Origin: Oceanicaulis sp.
Lineage (GTDB): Bacteria > Pseudomonadota > Alphaproteobacteria > Caulobacterales > Maricaulaceae
DNA length: 44,706 bases
NCBI GenBank assembly: GCA_020832735.1
Contig: JAFIEB010000129.1
Coordinates: 1-44,706 of the forward strand
Direction of reading: 5' to 3'
Shown: positions 42,273 through 44,706 of the stretch, one piece after another
How positions within the stretch are numbered: the first letter of the stretch is position 1
How the letters are laid out: each line of letters begins with the position of its first letter
Notes under the pieces: model-generated
The model's input: only the letters and a program-made list of their open reading frames with translations
What the model was told of the DNA's origin: nothing
Databases searched by the model: none
Translations under genes and position numbers: made by a program

Positions 42273-42932
42273 ATGCAAGCCTTGCGAGTGTTTTCAGCCT
42301 TGGCCGCAGCCGCTGTTCTGAGCGCATGTGCGGGCCATGAGCCGCGCGCCCTGCCGCAGGCCAGCGCCGCACCGGAAACCGTGCGCGTGGAGATGGCCTT
42401 TGACGCGCGAGATAATGGCCTGACCTGGGCCCAGCTGGAGCTGCTGGCGTCGGTCGCGGACGAGTTCAAGGCGCGCGGCCACGGGCCGCTGGTCATCTCC
42501 TATCCCCAGAACGCGCCGGGCGGGGACGCCGCGATCGCCGTGATCGCCGATGCGCGCGCCCAGCTGTTCGCCCACGGGCTGGACTGGCGCTCGATCGCCG
42601 GCGGCGCCTATGACGCGCGCGGACGCTCCACCGCGCCGATCATTTTCTCCTTCACCCGCTACCAGGCGAGCGTGCCGTCCTGCGACCGAAGCTGGCCGGA
42701 CCTGCGCAACGCGCCTCCGGGCCGCTCCTGGCCGGAATTCGGCTGCGCCACCGCCGCCAATCTGGCCGCCCAGGTGGCCGATCCGCGCGATCTGGTCGCG
42801 GCGCGCACGATGACGGCGCCGGACGCCGCGCGGCGCGAAACCGTGTTCGAGCGCTACCGTCAGGGCCAGTCCACTTCAAGCCAGCGCGGCCCGGATGAGA
42901 GCGGAACGGTCTCAACCGCGGTGGGCAATTAG
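42273..42932 (+). CDS. cpaD: Tad pilus lipoprotein CpaD
   Basis: From ATG 42273 this is a 219-residue protein. The signal ends in lipobox LSAC, so it is an outer-membrane lipoprotein that likely helps place the secretin. The CpaD family is recognised by its position and by the motif DRSWPDLRNAPPGRSWPEFG, then CATAANLAAQVADPRDLV with conserved Cys and Asn. ATG 42273 has GGAG (42261-42264) at ideal spacing; ATG 42267, overlapping the cpaC stop in TGATG, is possible. A gap of 11 bases separates it from cpaE. Confidence 0.9.
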   Translation: MQALRVFSALAAAAVLSACAGHEPRALPQASAAPETVRVEMAFDARDNGLTWAQLELLASVADEFKARGHGPLVISYPQNAPGGDAAIAVIADARAQLFAHGLDWRSIAGGAYDARGRSTAPIIFSFTRYQASVPSCDRSWPDLRNAPPGRSWPEFGCATAANLAAQVADPRDLVAARTMTAPDAARRETVFERYRQGQSTSSQRGPDESGTVSTAVGN

Positions 42933-42943
42933 GGAGCCGATCC

Positions 42944-44536
42944 ATGGTCAGGCACGCTGACGCCTTCCAGGACGAGGCTTTCGAAGCCGGCGACGAGTTT
43001 CTGGACGCCGAGCTGGAAGTTGCGGACTCCAACGATCCTTTCCTGGATGCAGATTCTGTCGAGCGGCGCATGCTCGGCGAGGATGCGCGCGCGCCTCAGG
43101 CGGCGGCCCGTCCCGCCGCAGAGCCTGCGCCCGAGGCTGGCGGCCAGCGCCCGTTCGGGGCGCGCCTGGCCGAGGCCAATCAGGCGCCTGGCGATGACCG
43201 GTTTGATTCCGAGCCCGCCGCGGATTTCGCGGCCCCGGCCCATGAGCCGCCCGCCGCCGCCATGCGCGCGGCGCCTGGCCTGGCGGCCGTGGAAGGCGGG
43301 CTTTATGGCGAGGTCGGCGGCCAGGAAGATGACGCGCTGCTGCACCAGCCCGTGCCGCGCATCGCCATCCATGCTTTCTGCGAGCGGCCCGAAACCGGAC
43401 AGCTCATCCATCACGCCGGCGCGGATCGTCGCCTGTCGCGCGCTCACCTGACGGTGGAGCTGGGCGGGCTGGCGGGCGCCATTGAGCGCTTCCACGACGC
43501 CCAGACGCCTGAATTGCTGATCATCGAGACCGGCATGCGCGGGCGCGAACTGTTCGCCCAGCTCGACGAGCTGGCCGGGGTTTGCGACGCCGACACCAAG
43601 GTGGTGATCATCGGCGCGGCTAACGACATCTCGCTCTATCGCGAGCTGATGCGCCGGGGCGTGAGCGAATATCTGGTGCCGCCCATGTCGCCGCTGCACC
43701 TGATCAAGACTATTTCGGGCCTGTTCCTCGATCCTGACGCGCCCTTTGCCGGGCGCTCGCTGGCCTTTGTCGGCGCCAAGGGCGGGGTGGGCTCGTCCAC
43801 CGTGGCGCACAATGTGTCCTGGCATCTCACCGAGTCGCTGCGCACCGATGCTGTGCTGGTCGATCTCGATCTGTCCTTCGGGACCGCGGGACTCGATTTC
43901 AATCAGGACCCGGCCCAGACCATCGCCGAGGCGCTGGCCCAGCCCGACCGGCTGGACGACGCCCTGCTGGACCGGTTGCTGGTCAAGTGCACCGAGCGTT
44001 TGTCGCTGTTTTCTGCGCCGGCCACGCTTGAGAGTGACTGGGATTTTGACGCCGACGCCTTTGACCAGGTGCTGGAGAAGGTGCGCCGCCAGGCGCCGTT
44101 CATCACGCTGGACGTGCCCCACGCCTGGAGCCCCTGGGTGCGCCGCACCCTCCTGTCGGCCGATCATGTGGTGGTCACGGTGACGCCCGATCTCGCCTGC
44201 CTGCGCAACGCCAAGAACCTGTTCGACCTGGTGCGCCAGGCCCGGCCCAATGACGAGCCGCCCAAGGTGGTGGTGAACATGGCCGGATGCCCGAAAAAGC
44301 CGGACATCCCGCTCAAGGACTTCTCCGATGCGCTGGGCGCTGCGCCGGTGCTGGTGCTGCCGTTCGACCCCGCCCTGTTCGGCAAGGCGGCCAATAACGG
44401 CCAGATGATCGGCGAGGTCGATCCCAAATCACGCCCGGCCGAGGGCTTCGCCCATCTGGCCAGCCTGCTGGCCGGGCGCGCGCCTGCCCCGGTCCGCCGC
44501 AAATCCCTGTTCGGATCCCTGTTCTCGAAAGGTTGA
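42944..44536 (+). CDS. cpaE: Tad pilus polar localisation ATPase CpaE (TadZ)
   Basis: This is a 530-residue protein. An acidic, Pro/Ala-rich N-terminal region (about 1-130) precedes an atypical receiver-like domain (about 135-250; ELLIIETGM, TKVVIIGAANDISLYREL, GVSEYLVPPMSP). The C-terminal ParA/MinD-like ATPase begins at the P-loop GAKGGVGSST (K279). The second Lys of a true P-loop (GKT) is replaced by Ser, as is usual in CpaE/TadZ. VLVDLDLSFGTAGLDFN is the switch region. CpaE places the pilus machine at the pole in Caulobacter. It follows cpaD by 11 bases and precedes cpaF by 11 bases. Confidence 0.95.
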   Translation: MVRHADAFQDEAFEAGDEFLDAELEVADSNDPFLDADSVERRMLGEDARAPQAAARPAAEPAPEAGGQRPFGARLAEANQAPGDDRFDSEPAADFAAPAHEPPAAAMRAAPGLAAVEGGLYGEVGGQEDDALLHQPVPRIAIHAFCERPETGQLIHHAGADRRLSRAHLTVELGGLAGAIERFHDAQTPELLIIETGMRGRELFAQLDELAGVCDADTKVVIIGAANDISLYRELMRRGVSEYLVPPMSPLHLIKTISGLFLDPDAPFAGRSLAFVGAKGGVGSSTVAHNVSWHLTESLRTDAVLVDLDLSFGTAGLDFNQDPAQTIAEALAQPDRLDDALLDRLLVKCTERLSLFSAPATLESDWDFDADAFDQVLEKVRRQAPFITLDVPHAWSPWVRRTLLSADHVVVTVTPDLACLRNAKNLFDLVRQARPNDEPPKVVVNMAGCPKKPDIPLKDFSDALGAAPVLVLPFDPALFGKAANNGQMIGEVDPKSRPAEGFAHLASLLAGRAPAPVRRKSLFGSLFSKG

Positions 44537-44547
44537 AGCGCCGCGTC

Positions 44548-44706
44548 ATGTTCGGAAAGCGCCCGCCTGGCTCATCTGACGGTCCGAAGTCCTTCGGTTC
44601 GGCGTCCGCCCGGCCCGCCGCCGGCGCGGATGTGGCGGTGCGCGAACGTGCGCCTGCGGCCCAGCCCGCCGCGCCCCGGCCTGCGCCTGATGCGCCCGGC
44701 GCGCCG
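44548..44706 (+). CDS. cpaF: CpaF pilus assembly ATPase, N-terminal fragment (runs off window)
   Basis: An open frame begins at ATG 44548, 11 bases after the cpaE stop, and continues to the end of the window (53 codons). It starts MFGKRPPGSSDGPKSFGSAS and continues as an Ala/Pro-rich linker. MFGKR followed by a disordered linker is the usual N-terminus of CpaF, the secretion ATPase that powers Tad pilus assembly, and cpaF follows cpaE in known clusters. The catalytic part lies outside the window. Confidence 0.8.
   Translation, partial: MFGKRPPGSSDGPKSFGSASARPAAGADVAVRERAPAAQPAAPRPAPDAPGAP

Noticed and set aside
42929-44167. Minus-strand open frame (412 codons) opposite cpaE
   Set aside because: Antisense shadow of a well-supported gene.

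Overview
The window is GC-rich, densely coding DNA. It almost certainly comes from a dimorphic or stalked alphaproteobacterium near Caulobacterales/Maricaulales (Hyphomonadaceae/Maricaulaceae-like). The evidence is Caulobacter-type flagellins with a sigma-54 promoter, a PodJ-like polarity protein, a Tad (cpa) pilus cluster, a PAS_5 protein, a TIGR02186-family protein, and possible CtrA and DnaA sites. No rRNA, tRNA, insertion sequence, phage or CRISPR array was seen. No stretch longer than about 300 bases lacks a gene.

Layout. (1) 1-3457 is a flagellar filament locus: a 3' flagellin fragment, a FlaG-like gene, a second flagellin with its own sigma-54 promoter and terminator, and pseC for pseudaminic acid, the usual flagellin glycan. 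(2) 3608-10986 holds thrS, whose product lacks the TGS domain, then a podJ-like gene followed closely by a TauE/SafE permease, a TIGR02186 protein and a DUF3429 protein. (3) 11061-17977, minus strand, holds two TadE/TadG-like pilus proteins, a large unknown secreted protein, an EnvZ/OmpR-type two-component pair, a small membrane protein, two paralogous small secreted proteins, and a 57-residue membrane protein in a space that is otherwise empty. (4) 18157-23973 holds an LprI/IalB-like secreted protein facing a tetR-adaptor-RND pump operon with a perfect operator palindrome. (5) 24173-26250 holds a PiT-like permease, a convergent membrane protein, and a possible small RNA or attenuator leader. 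(6) 26288-36839 holds tamB and tamA on the minus strand, divergent from a second adaptor-RND pair. (7) 36853-38743, minus strand, holds a GYF_2 protein with an unusual C-terminal domain, a tandem-PilZ protein and a PAS_5 protein. (8) 38942-44706 holds a secreted protein of unknown function, then cpaB-cpaC-cpaD-cpaE and the start of cpaF.

Together these genes concern the cell surface and polarity: flagellum, Tad pili, outer-membrane assembly, efflux, and cyclic-di-GMP or PAS signalling. No clearly new defence or mobile system is visible. The least-explained items are the putative RNA at 26106-26215, the GYF_2 fusion, the divergent RND pump, the unknown secreted proteins beside the Tad genes, and the TGS-less ThrRS.
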